Shown here: positions 19,601 to 34,600 of the stretch, one piece after another | How positions within the stretch are numbered: the first letter of the stretch is position 1 | Layout: the number at the start of each line of letters is the position of its first letter | From: Sphaerolaimus hirsutus | Taxonomy: Eukaryota; Nematoda; Chromadorea; Monhysterida; Sphaerolaimidae | NCBI GenBank assembly: GCA_964036195.1 | Contig: OZ038460.1 | Coordinates: 19,803,526-19,867,525 of the forward strand | Reading direction: 5' to 3' | DNA: 64,000 nt | Translations under genes and position numbers: made by a program | Notes under the pieces: model-generated | Databases searched by the model: none | What the model saw: only the letters and a program-made list of their open reading frames with translations | What the model was told of the DNA's origin: nothing

Positions 19601-22600
19601 GGGCAGATGTGCGTATTAGGCATGTCCCGGTTTAAACTATACGGGCTTTTCGATAGTTTACTGAAATTTATCAGCATGTTTCGACAGTGTAACAAACACC
19701 TTGGCGCGTGGCGTTTTTCGCGAATGTCGCCACATTTTTATGTTTTTTTTTCTACATTAATAATATTTTTTCATTGCTAATATGGATTTGTTTTCTATTT
19801 TTCTAATCAATGAATTTTGAAATAATTATCCCTGCATGCAGGTGCACGCCGCGCTATGCCGTTTCCATTCAACTTTCGTAAATTGCGGCCCTTTGGACGC
19901 GCCATGGGCGGAAAAGTTGTGGCTGTGTTTGATGCAAAAAGTTATCTTCAATGATTCGGTTTTGAGCTCGGATGAGAGCTCGCACGCCGCGTGGAAATTG
20001 GCAGTTGATCTTATGAATGTGGCTGGATTCGATGTGGTTGGATATGGGTTTGGGTTTTTAGTGAATTGCGATCGGAATTGTTGCCACTGAATTACAACAA
20101 AATAATTTCGGGTGGGATTTCTTTTTTCACTAGAAATTTGGACCAAGTGCGAATTAATTCTGCATATGGATAAGTGGCAATAAAAGTGGTAGGTAAAAAT
20201 AAAGCCAAGCGACAAGTGAACTTCGGTGACAAGCATTGTCAGTCAGCATTTTCATTCACTTATCTGGGTTGTTGTCACTCGATTTCTCACTTGAGACTTT
20301 CCACTTTTCTTGTCACTTGACCATTTACGGAATACTACCTATGGCCATGGAACACCATTCAATAATTTGATATGTTTTACTACGTTGTTTCGCAGATACA
20401 AAATTCGTGTGATCCCATCAAAACATTCAAAAACAAGTGGTTGTCTTTGATTGGCGCCGCATTTAAAGGCAGAGCTGTGATTTTATCAGAAATTCAGGGT
20501 ACCGTAATGCGATGGTTGCTCAAAAATGGAATGCCCGGGACATTTTTGATCGAATGCCTGCGGCATGCGCACGATGAGTGAGTTTATTGTTATATTAATT
20601 TTTCCGCATATGTACTTTACAGAAACTGTTACCGTGTTTTGATGAATAAATTTGCATTACACATTTTGCACCGATGGTGAAAGCGGCGTGATTAGACATT
20701 TTTATTTTCTATTCAGACGGTATATGGTAGCGACCGGTCAGTAGGCTATAATGTTCGATTCGATTTATCTACAATATAGACATTTGATACAAATTATGAA
20801 AGCATAGATCACTACTAAAACTTTGTGAAAGATCTGACATCAAAAAATCATATTTACCCTCTGAATTGCGTGGAAAAGCACTGATATTTTTTAAGAAAAA
20901 CTGCCAAAAATAGCCAAATGTTTATATTTCAACATCCCAGAATTTCCACATGCACATCTGGTGATGCTTTCGTCAATCCCAATGTGGGCGGAGTCTGTGC
21001 CATTTTTGCTCATTGGTTCGATTTGTTTATGGAAGATGTTGAATGTGACTCTTCACAGTTCTCTCAATTGGCAGTGAGTTTTTTGTTTTGTTTTTCCGAA
21101 TGGGCAGTGAGTTTTTTTTCCTAATAATGCGATAATTTCTTTTGTAGATTATGTCAGCGGAAATTTGGGCAAATTTGGCTAGTTGCCAAAATGTATTGAA
21201 CATGCGCCAGTCTGATAGAAATTCGCTTTTTGCTCCTATAGAACGGTGTCTGGTTAAAGTGAACACAATTGGTGAAAAAGAAATTTGGATTGAGGCTATG
21301 AACAGAATATTGGTGAGTTTTTTAAAGTAAATTTTTTTGAAAAACTGAATCACATTATAACTAATGCTTACAGTCTGCTCACGAGCGAAATGGAAATTTG
21401 TTCGCACGCATTATACATTCAACTAGCGGAGATGAATTTCTTGAAATTTTACTGCGAAGCGATTGTGGCATTTTGGACAAATTAATTTCTGATGTGGTGG
21501 CAAATAAATATACTTCAGACCATATTCTTGCTGCGAAAAGACTTTTGGTTTTGCATCCTGAAAAGTTTCAGGCATGGTGAGTTTTTGGATTTTTTCATAC
21601 CTTTTTTTTAACGTTTTATAGCTTTTTACGCCTGCTATAGTCCTCTTTTCAAAGTTGGACTGTGTGGCTTCTGTTTTTCAAGAGTGGATAGCTTGTAAAA
21701 GACATTCCACTACAACAGAGTTGTTAGAATTACTCAACTTTTTTCAAAAGTATATGTAAATGTAAGTATTTTATTTTTACCCACCACAAAGTATAGAAAA
21801 TGTAAAATACTTTTTTTTTACTCGTACTCATGCGTAAATGTGAGTAAAATACTTTTTTCCCAGGAAAATGTAAAAGCGAGTACTTTCCCCTTGGAAAACG
21901 TAAAAGCTACTACTTTTTACATGTGAGAGTGTCAGTTTTACTCTGACAGGCATAATGGATGTCGTTGTTTAGTGATCATATAGTATTTTTTAGAAAAATG
22001 ATATGATTTCTTCTAAATTTTCTTATTTTAGCAACAAAAATACATTTTCTCTGTACGCGTGTACTTTTAAAATGTACGCGTAAAAGCGAGTACATTACTT
22101 TTTTCAAAAGTATATGTAAATGTATTTAGCGTATTTTAAGAGTAAATGTATGTACATTTGAACAACTGTGCACTACAAATGGGGGGGGGGCTGATGTGCC
22201 AGCGAGAGTTCAATCAGGATCCCAGTTCCGATCCAGATTCCGATATTGTACATATTGGAGAACACGAACAGTTCCGATCCCGACAACCCGGTCTATAATC
22301 CCGATCGGGAAACCGAGTCTCCTCGGTCCGTACTGGGGCTGATGGCTGTTTGTATGTTAGATGTTTACCCAACACCATGTGTGATAACAATTCAATTCAA
22401 TTCAATTCAAAACATGCATTTTGGATCAAGATCACGCGTACCAATAAACGCTCTGTCACATACGCGCTTTCTTTGCGGCCACACAAGTTTCGTTGCTCGC
22501 CGCTCCGGGATTTTCCATGTGAAAAATGCCTAAAGGGCAATGTACGCATGTTAAAGAGTTTAGTATTGTGATGCTTACTATATACCAAAATCAGAGACTG

Positions 22601-25600
22601 TACACCTGACGTTCACGGATCATTTAATTTAAGTACCATTTATGAAAATGTACGTGTTCAGTTTTACTAAACGTGACGGAATAACAAAATTTATAACTGG
22701 CCCTCGACATTTGTTTTTGATTTAATTAAACCACTTGTCATATTTCAATTTTTTCAGCGCATCGGCAGGCACCGCATTGCTCAGTGCGGACATAGACTTT
22801 TCCGACGATTTGTATGATCTATTCTGCGAAATTTTGCTTCTAATTGACAACGAGAAGGAGCTGGAATTTTTGTTTGACAACATTCAGGTGATTAATAAAA
22901 TTTTGGAATTGTGGAGCAAATAAAAAATAAAAATTCATTTTTTTTCGTGCAGAAATCTGGTTTGAAATGCGTGAATATCATGGCGCGCTTTTGTCGGTGC
23001 GAAAAGACTCGCAAAATTATTCAGAAATACACATTTGCACAGAAAGTGTTATTTATCACAGCTTGCAAATGTTTCGGAGAATTTTCGACATCAAATTCCA
23101 GTGTTTCAGAAGAAATGGTACAGGAATTGGCGGCTAATACGTTGCTACTGTGCCATACTTCACTTGGTCAGTTTGAACACCTGCGCACCCCCCTCAGAAA
23201 AATCTGCGAGGTTCATAATCTTTTAGAATGGAGTTTTACAAGATTTTTTAGAAGTGCCCCCCCCCCCCCGAATTTAGAATTTTTCATAAATCCTTTATAA
23301 TTTACGTCAGGGCCGTATCCAGGGCGGGGCGGGGGGGGGCTGCAGCCCCCCCCCCTTCCCGGGGTGAGACCAGAAAGTGGCTGAAAAATGCAACTTTCAA
23401 CGTCAGCGTAAAAATTTTTTGCGCGCAAGCGCGCATTTTTCACCAGACGTAATGTATAAGTAGCAGATTTGCTCCCTGTGGCCGAAATCTTTATAAATAT
23501 ACGCAAATGTGTGCTGTTTGCTGTATTTGTATGTATATTTACATACGTATACAGCGTTCCATGGCGCTGGCGCCAACGCCATGGCGCCATTCCGCCACTT
23601 TGTATGTAAAATTTTAGGGGGGGGGGGGGCGCCGGCCTCCGTAAACAAACAGCCCCCCCCCCCCGCTCAAAAATCCTGGATACGTCCCTGATTTACGTTC
23701 CTACTACAATTCATAAACACTGTCCGTGTAAATCATGGTTCATGTATAGTTGGTGGTAGACCACGAACCTGCGCAGAATCCTATTTACTGCATAAAATCT
23801 TGTGATAAATTTCGTAAATAATAATTCCATTGTAAAAACGAAATATTATAATGAAAAACAATATAATTTTTGGTTCATCATTCAGATGGGTTATGGTAGG
23901 TTTCCATACTAAGTGTGATCTCCGCCGAGTATAAATCCAAAACTTGCACATTTTCACAAGTATAGAAATCTGTCTACCATTTTTCAGTTCCGACCGAGTG
24001 GAGTGCAAAATTCACATCAAGAGCGAGCGTTTCGGATAAATTTTCACACGCCTGCCTTACGTATCTGGCGAAAAAGTGTGCCAATTTTGATGAAAATGAT
24101 ACTGAAAATCATTTAGCAGTGCAGCAATTTTGCAAAGCGCTTCATCACGCGCTTTTAGCTGGTTAGTGAGCTGTTAGAAAAAAAAAATTTTTTTTCAGTT
24201 TTACTTTTGGTGAGATATATAACTTGCAGGGGTGTCCAGGAGGTGAAGCATGTGGAGCAAATTTTGAGCGATTTTTATACAAAATCGCTAAATTTTCCTT
24301 CATTTTTCTATTTTTCACCTTCAAAATCGCAATTTTGGATATATACATGTTTTTGTACATATTTTGTAGCTTTTTTTTACCTATTTTGGCTACTTTTCAC
24401 TTGTTTTTAACTAGCTACTTTACGGTTCAAACGGGATCGACTTTTCGGGATCGGGTTTGTTCAGGGGTCTCCTAGGGGGGGGGGGCTGCCCCCCCCCAAA
24501 TCGGCCAGCTATCTATCTATCCCGGACGCCGCTCAGCTATCTATCTATCACGACGCAAAATTTTTGGCTACTACACCCAAAGACCCCCCCCCCCCCAAAT
24601 CGCTCAGCTATCTATCTATCTGGAGTGGTTTTTGAGTAATTTTGCCCCAATTTTCGCTCAAAATCCCTAATTTTCACACCTTTTTATAGTTTTTCACCTT
24701 CAAAATCGTGCTCTCTGGCTATATGCATGGTTATATGCCTGTTTTTAGCCATTTTAAACCTACTTTTAACTAGGGTTCAAACGGGATTGACTTTTCGGGA
24801 TCGGGATCGGGATTCACTTTTTGAGATTTCGGGATCGGGATCGGGATTGGGGTTTCGGGATCGGGATCGGGATTGGTATTTTGAGATTTCGGGATCGGGA
24901 TCGGGATTGGCCGGGATTGGGGTCACGGGATCGGGATCGGGATTGGCATTTTTTCGGGATCGGGATTGGGGTCTAGGGATAGAGATTTTCGTCACTGTTC
25001 TGGCATTTACAGTTGTTCATAAAGGTCTCAGAACACTGTTGGATGCCAGAAAAGTGACATAAAATGGACGCTGGGGGTTTGCGTTCACATTTTTGCATGC
25101 AAAAATGTCATTTTTTCACTTTTTAAAATTTCCACTATTTTTTCCGGGATCGGGATCCCGGACTTGGGAGATTCTCGGGATCGGGATCGGGATTTGAAAG
25201 TTTTCGGGATCGGGATCGGGATTGGTATTTTTGGATTTCGGGATCGGGATCGGGATCGGGATTGGGGTTTCGGGATCGGGATCGGGACTGCTAAATCCCG
25301 GAATTTCACGGGATCCGGGATCGGGATCGGGATCCCGTTTGAACCCTACTTTTAACTGATGTTTAGCGATTTTTTCCCTTTCGGCCTTCTATGCACTGAA
25401 AAAGCCTATATATTTTGCCCCCGCGAGTAGGGTGTCAAAAAATTTTTTTTACGGAAAACGGAAAACGGAAAGGTAAAATTTTTTCACTTTACGGAAAACG
25501 GAAAACGGAAAGGTAAAAAAAAAATTTCTGCCGGAAAACGGAAAACGGAAAGGTAAAAAAATTTCACTCAGCGGAAAACGGAAAACGGAAAGGTAAAAAA

Positions 25601-28600
25601 AAATTGTCAGCCGGAAAACGGAAAACGGAAAAATGAAATGCCGGAAAACGGAAAACGGAAAGCAAAATTGTCACGGAAACGGAAAAAAATCAAGTGAAAT
25701 TAGCACAGTAATAGACAAATTTCAGAAGGAAAACCTGCATGCAGGTTTGCCTGTTTGGCTTTGATTGTGGTAGCTGTACATTCTGCAACTATGGATCATG
25801 CCTGTAACTTCACTTGTAGTTCAAGCTTAACTGAACCAACAAAAAATCATCAAAAAGTAGCCATAGTGGCCATAGGAAAGGAAACACTACAACAATTTCA
25901 CAGTCTAGAAGCAGTGGGAATCACTGATGACCCCTATGCAATTGATGACAACATTGCAGAGGAGATGATAATAAATAGCATAAAATTCAACAACAACAAC
26001 AAACAATACTATATTGACTGGCCGTATAAAGAGAGTATCAGTGACCTGCCCACGGGAAAAGGAGAAGCCTTGGTGCAGTTTAAATCACTGATAAGAAGAT
26101 TCAACAAAGATCCAAACTTATTCGAACAATACCAGAAAGTTTTGGATGACCAACTAGAAAAGGGAATAATTGAGATCTGTGATGACAATACAGACAACAA
26201 GGGGATTCATTACCTGCCACACCAGCCAGTAATCACACCGGGCAAATCAACATCATGCAGAATTGTGTACAATGGGTCGTCAGGTAAGCCCAGTTTCAAC
26301 GAGTGCCTTTTTAGAGGACCAATTACAACACCATTAGCACTGGGCCTACTCCTGAGGTTCAGGGCAGGCAATCTAGCATTCATTGCTGATATTGAAAAGG
26401 CATTTTTGCAAATAGGATTGCATGACCAAGCTAGAGACTACACACGATTTTTCTGGCTGAAAGATGCCTCAAAACCAGTAACTGAAAATAACTTAATAGT
26501 ACTTCTTTTTAAACGTGTACTGTTTGGACTTCAAGTCTGTTTGGACCTGGAGCAGTCATAAAATACCATTTAAATGTGACAATAAACAACATGAATGAAT
26601 ATGAAGAAAAAGAAGGGGAACAAAACCAGTTGGCAATGATAATAAACAGCATTTACATTGATAACTTCATCATGAGTGTCACAAATGAAGTTGAAGCTTT
26701 AGAACTATATTACAAAGTCAAAGCTTTATTTAACCAATGTTCTATGAACATGAGGGAATGGCTGTCAAACTCCAGATCAGTCATGAATGAAATAGCAGAA
26801 AACGACAGGAGTCCAAAGGTGAATAAAATTGTCGCAGTAATGGGCATGAAATAAAATCACCGAACGGACATGCTGGCAATATCAACACCAAAATTGCAAA
26901 TTGACAGCATCACAACACCAACCAGACGAAACTTGAATAAATTATTGGTGTCAGCATATGACCCAATTGGGTTCACAGCACCTGTTTCACTGACCCTGAA
27001 ATCCCAGTTGTCAATGCTGCTCCAAGAGACAAAAACAACACAATGGGATGAGCCAATTGAAGATAAATACAGATTGGAAAAACAATGGAAAAATGCAAGA
27101 AAACTGAAAATCGAGCCTGAAAATGGAAAAATGGCCTGGTAAAACGGAAACGGAAAGGAAAAATTTTTTCAGCCGGAAAACGGAAAAATGGGCCGGAAAA
27201 ACGGAAACGGAAAGGTAAAAAAATTTCAGCTGCCGGAAAACGGAAAACGGAAAGGTAAAAATTTTTCGGCTGCCGGAAAACGGAAAACGGAAAGGTAAAA
27301 ATTTTTCGGCTGCCGGAAAACGGAAAACGGAAAGGTAAAAAATTTTCCTGCGGAAAGGCGGAAACGGAAAACGGAAACGGAAATTTGACACCCTACCCGC
27401 GAGCCCACCCCAGACCCCCCCCCCCAGAAATTTTTTTCAGCTATCTATCCCTCCGGAGGAGCGATTTGCTATCTATCCAGCCCCCGCGAGGGCCAAAATC
27501 TTGGAGACCCCTGGGTTTGTTCTTTTGAGATTTGGGATTGGGGATCGGGATTAGGGTTGGGGTGCCGGGATCGGGACGACCAAATCCCGAAATTTCTTGT
27601 GATTCGGGATAGGGTGGCAGAATTTACCGTACCGTACCGTACCGTACCGCATTTTTGGAAAATTTACCGTACCGTACCGTACCATTTACCGCACTTTTAG
27701 AAATTTACCGTACCGTACCGTGTACCGCATTTTCCAAAATTTACTGTACCGTACCGCGTACCGCACCCATTTACCGCAGAAAATGCGGTAAATTTTACTC
27801 AGATTGACCTTAAAAATTCACCTTAAAATTGACTTTAAGATGTGGTGTTCTGTAAAGTTTTTGCGCGCAAGCGCGCAATTTTGGCAACATTGTTTTGACT
27901 GATTTGAAACCCTTCCATTTCCACATGCAATATTGCTGTAACGTGTTTTAAAAATCAAGCCATGTGCTTCAAATCTCACTGTAGTTGTTTTACACCATCC
28001 TCAATGTTTTGAGCTTATTTGTTGCAGGTACATATGTATGCACTTATATACTTTTTACCATTTTCACCCACTTAGCAATTTTTCACCCACTTTTAGCAAT
28101 TTTTCTCCATTTCTTCCTTCTAAACCTTAAAAAAGCCTATATATTGAGCCACTGCATTGTGGTTAATGTAATTCTATGTTATCACAATGTTATTGTGTTC
28201 TAAAGTCCATCAACAGATTGCATAATTCAATTTTCTGTCAATTCATGAAGTAAAAGTTGTCTGTAGTCCGGCATTGGTACATTTCTGACAAGCGAAAATT
28301 TACCGTACCGTACCGCAAACCGCAATTTTCAGATTTACCGTACCGTACCGTTTACCGCAAAATGAAGATTTACCGTACCGTACCGTTTACCGCATAAGAG
28401 AAAATTTACCGTACCGTACGGTTTACCGCAAGGCCGTACCGTCTGCCACCCTAATTCGGGATCGGAATCCCCTTTGAACCCCTTTGAATTGATACCTTCT
28501 ATATGTCTTGAAAAATCCTATAAATTTGCCACTCAGCACTTTATTTGAAATGCTGTCAAATATGCCATCGCCATTTTCTGCTGTTACGATTTCTAGTTGC

Positions 28601-31600
28601 CTATTGATCGAAACGAAATTTTCATTTTTATCTCAGGTAATCCGCTGAATTCCGACGTGATGCAGATTTTGAATGACACCAAAAATCAACATTTTCGCAA
28701 ATCGGTGCTGCTTTATTTTTCGAAGCTACTTTTTCAATCGGAAAATAGTGAAACTGGAGAGGTGCCAAATATTGCCACGCTGTATGAATTTTTGGGTGGA
28801 GATTTTGTTGGCGATATAACCGCTGATAAATTTGTTTGGCAGTCTGTTATCGATGTGTTGGAAATTGTGGTTGGTTTATTTTTACATTTTACATTTATAT
28901 TGTGGAATTATTTATATTGAATTGATAATAAATTTTTGGGCTCTTGAAAGTCCTCCTAAATTTCGAAAATTCTGGACCTTAATTTCGAAAATTCTGGTTT
29001 TCACCAACTTCTTTGTATGGTAAATATCTGGGTTGGGAGCGTTAGCCAAAATATGTAAAACTACCTAGCTAAAAATAGGTGTATATCCTTGTATATAGCT
29101 ATATTATAGTATACTCTTGAAAAGATATAGGTATAATAACATTGCCCCTTACTTTACCTGAAACGAAAAAATTAAACCGTTCTTTTGAATTCATTTTTTT
29201 CACGCAGGCGAATACATCAGCTGTTTTATCGTCGAAAATTGCAATTTGTGATAATACTAATTCATTAGCTGACATAAATAGTCCGGACCTGTTTACTCAA
29301 TCTTTCATGGATTGGATTGGCAAAATTTTGGATCAAATCAAATTTATTGAGCCGGACCGACTTTCCGTGGACCATTTGACAATTTTGGCACTGTTTTTGG
29401 TGATCTCCGGTGGGTTTTACGCGGTAAATTTTTTTAAAAATTTTCTGAGAAAATCAGAATCGCAATTTCAGACTCGAGGGCGGATTGCTCTCTTTGGCTC
29501 CGTTCGGAAATTCTAGATGGACTGTTGGAAAAATTCACCTGTGTTTTCGAAAATGTGAAAAGTAGCAGGAATTTGGTGAACACGATACTCACCATACAGG
29601 TAAAATGTGTAATATGTTAGGCGTTCTGCAAACTGCTCTCCAAACTACCGCATTTACTCGAATAATTTGCCCTTGAAAAAACCCCCTTTTGAATAATTCC
29701 CTGCTGTCAGACGAGTGAGGAAAAATGACTCCCTCCTCGAATAATCTCCCCTCAAACAGCCCCCCCCCTTCAAAAAGTTTGACGAAAAATAATTCCCCGG
29801 GGAATTATTTGAGTAAATACTGTAGTTTGCATACCCGCAGACTGAAATTTTTGCAACTTTTAGCAATTCTTGGAGGGATGTGGTGCAAGGACGTAGCCAG
29901 GGGGGGGGGGCGGGTGGGGCGGCCGTAGGGTGTCAACAAAAACTTTTTGGCGGAAAACGGAAACGGAAAAAAATTTGCACTTGCCGGAAAACGAAAACGG
30001 AAACGGAATAAATTTTCCACCTGCCGGAAAACGGAAAGCGGAAAAATGAAAGGACGGAAAACGGAAACGGAAAAATTTGCTGAAATTATGCTGGAAACAG
30101 AAAAAATTTGCTGAAATTTTGCCGGAAACGGAAAAAAATTGCAGAAATTTATCCAGAAATCAAAAAATTTGCAGAAATCTTGCTAGAAATAGAAACAATT
30201 CACATAATTGAGAACCTGCTTGCATGTTTACCAGTTTGGCTGAAACAGAAAACAGAGAATTGAGCGAGAAAATGAAAAAAGGTTGGAAAAACAGACAATT
30301 GAGCCGGACAACGGAAAAAAGGCGGAAAAACTGAAATTTTAGCCGAAAAAAGGGGAAATGAGCAGGAAAAATGGAAACGGATAAAACGGAGAAAAAAATT
30401 TAGCAGCCGGAAAACGGAAACGGAAAACAATTTGCCTGCGGAAAGCGGAAACGGAAAACGGAAAGTTGACACCCTAGGCGGCCGAGCCCCCCTCCCCGGG
30501 TCGGATAAGGTAATATGCCTGAAATGGCACTTCTTTAAAGCGATTTTGTTGGCAGTTCGGAAAAATTTTGGTATATTTTAGTCATTTAGGTTTAGGACCG
30601 AAAAAGCACTCAAAATATGCCCCCGTCGCTGTATATGTATGTAAAATACATACAAGTACAGCCAATGGCGCCATGGCGTCGCGCCTAGGAATGGCGATGG
30701 CGCCATTCCTATTCCACAGGGGTCAAATTTTTGGTGGGGGGGGCGCCGCCCCCCCGTTCGCCGAGCTCCGTATACAATCCCCCCCGCTCAAAAATCCTGG
30801 CTACGTCCCTGATGTGGTGCCATAATCCCATAGTTCGCACACACAACTATTTACTAGTCCTGTTTTACCTGGGAAAAATCTCGATATATTTTTTGGCACT
30901 TTTCCAGGAAAATGTTGGCAGTCTTGTGATAAGATATGGACTTGAATTGTTTTTGAAAAAACTTGACCCTGGCACAGCAATAGAGCCGACATCATACGGA
31001 GATGATTTTGTTCATCTGGCAGAAAAGTGTAAAATGGAACAATGTGATATTTTTGCAACTTTGGATACATTGATTACCGAATTATTTGCCAAATACGAGG
31101 CTGAATTGTTGTTGTGCGCGTAAGTTTTTTTTAAATTCTTAAAAAATTTGCCGATATTGATTATTAGAGAAAATGTTATTCGGATGCATAGTGTATCTAA
31201 GCTGGAATTTCTGACATTATTTCGATTGTGGCAAGAATGCAGGGAAAATTTTCCGGTAAATGTGTGAACTTTCCGGTAATTTTACCGCACGGTTTATCGG
31301 TGGTCCGTACCAACTCCGTTGGAAACGCTGTTTTTAGGACCAAGGAAAAAAAAATAAAAAAAATGTTTTTATTCTCACCCTACTTTAAACTCATTTTCAT
31401 TTAATTTCACCTCATCCATCCATGACCATTTAAATTGAATTTGTACGCAGCCAATTGAATTCTGAAACGACCAAAGAGAGGATTACGTTGACTACAAATT
31501 TTGCGCGGCTTCTGAAGGTGCTCACAAATTGTATGATTGAGAAATCGCTTTTTGCAAACAATAAACATTGGGATTTTCTGTGCTGTAATGCACTGGCCTT

Positions 31601-34600
31601 ACTTCAGGTATATTTTTTATGTTACAATTTTTATATACCGTGAATCCTCGAATAAGTCCTCCCCCTCGAATAACTCCCCCCTCGAATAATTTCCCCCTGT
31701 TGTGAGTGTGAGAAAAAAATAACCCCCCCCCTCGAATAACTCCCCCCTCAAAAAATTCTGACGAAAAAATAACTCCCCCGGGGACTTATTCGAGGATTTA
31801 CGGTATTCTATTATGGAATTTTTTACTTTTTTGAGCTTTCTCAATTTCAAAAACTCTTCAGACATGTCAGGATTGTGCGAGCAATCAAGATGCCCGGTGT
31901 TCACATCAATTTATATGCCCTCTCATTTTGGAAGTTTGCCAATTTTTCGATAATTTATGCAAGATGGCATCGGCAGTGGAATCGAAAAATGAGGATGGAC
32001 TGAAAGAATTCCTGGAGTTTCACTTGCCACCCGCTTTTGAAGCATTTTGCAGGATTCTTTTGGCCCAAAATTTCTTTACTGGAAAAGACGTTTGGCTGGT
32101 TGGTAATTTTTTGAAAATGTTGAAATCAATGTTTGATATAAATATCTCTATGGTAGCAACATTATGTGAAATTACATAACGTAAATACGACATAAATTTT
32201 GCGGCAAAACTGTTTAAAAAAGAAATGTATTCTGTAAGGTTTTTTTCAACGACAGGGTTTACCGTTTTTTTTCAAAACAGGGTTTTATGTTAAAATAAAA
32301 CCGTTTTTTTTCAAAAGCTCCCAGATATGGTTATGAGTCAACATATACAGGTATATCAGACAGGTGACCGTGTGGTGTTATATTGTGGTGTTATATTTAG
32401 CCATATAATGGCTGTGGAGCCATGGGATATCATTATAAGTGGTGATTTCTGTCAAAAAATATCCGTTTTATGTCGACTTATTACATATCGGCTTTTGTGC
32501 AACATTTGTGACTTCAAGTGAAGTTGGCCTTGGAATAGTGTTTAAATTAAGTTACAATAGAAGGCAAATTCATTAGAAGTGATTTTCCCACTGTACAAGT
32601 ATATGGAGGCACATTGATTGGATATTATATAACTAACATATCACGGCTTATTATGGCACAATAGCATGAAGAAATGGAAGCTTTTACACTAAAAATGTTG
32701 CAAAACCAATGAAAACAACCACAAAAAGTAATGTGCATGTGAAATTGCGCGCTTGCGCGCAAAAAAATTGCGAAATAGCTAGTTCTTAGTACAAAAACTT
32801 TTGGTCAAGGTTTAAAAAAAAACCGTTTCGATGGTCGGGTTTTTCTTAAAAAATAATACGTTTTTTATTTAAAAGAAAACTTTGAAAAAACCCGTGGCCA
32901 TCCCTAGTATTCTGATAAAACTTGAAACTTCAAGAAAATCAACTCAAAACATTTTCTGGCTAACAAAACGCCTTACCAGACACCTTTCACATCAATCCAG
33001 CCCAATTCTCAGAACTCGGTTTACCAGTGCTGTGTATCTGACTGCATTCTGCACTGCACCGTAACCAATCAGCGAACGAGAGATTCTCTGGCTGTGCCGC
33101 AGTTGGAAAATGGACTCCGCCCACTTTTCGACCCGATTTTGGATGAGTGCGGGTCAGTGTTTTTATGTTGCTGATTTGAGGCTTTATGGCATAACCGTGG
33201 ATGTGCAAAATACCTGTTATACCCTGTCTGTTATGAATTTTTTAGTAATAGAAGTAGAAGTAGAAATTTAGTGGTATTTAGATATGTCATTTTTGCGTTT
33301 TTCGCCAAAAATAATCGGAAATCCAATGGTGGGTAGAAAAATGTAGCGATCAAAATTATTGGCATTTTTATACACTCTATAAACGCAGTATATGCTTCTT
33401 TTATTTAGTTGGTGGTACTTGGTGATGAGTGATATGGTCTCAGTTCTATTGATAAGTCATAAGCGAGAAGGGAAGTGAGATGTAAACTCGCAGCGATGCA
33501 TAAAATGATCATCTGTGAAAGTATTTACTGGTCTCTTATGGGTAGGGATGGAAAAGTGCTTCTTCAACGATCTGATTTTTTTAAATGACGTTTTTAAGTG
33601 ACGTTTTTTTTAAAAAGGCGCTGGACATTCCTAGTTATGGGGTAACTAGTCACTTATCACCTACAACTTATCACTTGACAAATGCTGACGCCAGCGGATC
33701 TCTTAATCCCCGCCTACAGATATCCAGAGTGGCTGCAGACGGTCATTGTGCGCTGTGTCCAATTGTTGAGTGGTCCAAAAGTTGTGGGACGAGCCGCCTA
33801 CTCATTGCTTTCTATGTTAGTGTACCGTTTGTGTCAAACTTGGAATAGTGCCAAAAAGTGTCCCCGGTTTCAGGTACACCGCGCAAATCGCCGAAATAGA
33901 TTCGAAACGAAATGCTGATGAAACGGCTGAAATTGATGTTCAGAAGTGCGATGAAACTTCAGCGAGTAATGCGGCTTATACTAATTTCATTTTGACATCG
34001 CTAAGTGGGCCCAGGGAACAATTTCTCACGATTCTGCCAGTGTTGCAAAGTGATGTCGATATTAAAGGTCAATGTGAAATTCCCATGGCTTATGTGCATT
34101 TGTGGAATTTATTGCTGAATTACATTCAGTTGGTTGCACTATCTTATATTTACACAAAAGTGATTTTGGCAAACAGCCAAAACCATCAAGTCTTAACTCC
34201 CATACATTCAGGCAATTATCCGCTGAAAGTCGGCCCGCTGTCACAAAACTGTTGCAAGATGAAAAGCAATTGCACAACTTAATGGACGACCTGTTTGGCG
34301 CACTCCCCCAGTCCCTGCCATCTGTTGTGCTCTCCAGCCAATCAGCAAGCGAGTGCGAGCCCTGCGAAATGCTAATTGGCCAGAGTGATCCTGAACCCGC
34401 AATTTTGATGTTTCAAAGGGCGGCGCTTGATTTGTGTATCAGTGCGATGGCTGTGCTGCCTGCGCTTGTCAGAAATTGGTATGTGAATCAGAATAGAGCT
34501 GATGCAGTGGAGATTTCCAAGTGGGTTTTCAATCGTTTTTCACTCTAATTTAGGGTGTCAAAAAAAATTTTCTATGCAAAACGGAAGCGGAAAATTTTTT

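Larger units (their letters stand above)
24462..27513. mobile_element. hAT-like CTATC-type element carrying two further insertions
   Basis: Ends CAGGGGTCTCC (24462) and GGAGACCCCTG (27513), flanked by a perfect GGTTTGTT duplication (24454-24461, 27514-27521). Its own sequence has CAGCTATCTATCTATC units and C-runs at both ends and a TTTTTCACCTTCAAAATCG core; the copy at 40600-41073 shows the same element nearly uninterrupted. Confidence 0.85.
24223..28560. mobile_element. Nested transposon block filling LTN1 intron 14
   Basis: The 4.5-kb intron between 24161 and 28637 is almost all transposon. The outermost layer is a worn CTATC-type element starting near 24229 (CAGGGGTGTCC) and ending near 28540 (CTTGAAAAATCCTATAAATT). 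Inside it lies a GGGATC element whose halves are at 24423-24461 and 27514-28487; that one is split by two others, which are listed separately. Confidence 0.75.

Noticed and set aside
24727-25355. Arg/Ser- and Asp/Arg-rich open frames on both strands in GGGATC arrays (also near 49158, 57000, 57567, 60432)
   Set aside because: Direct translation of a stop-free hexamer repeat inside a non-autonomous transposon; not conserved as protein.
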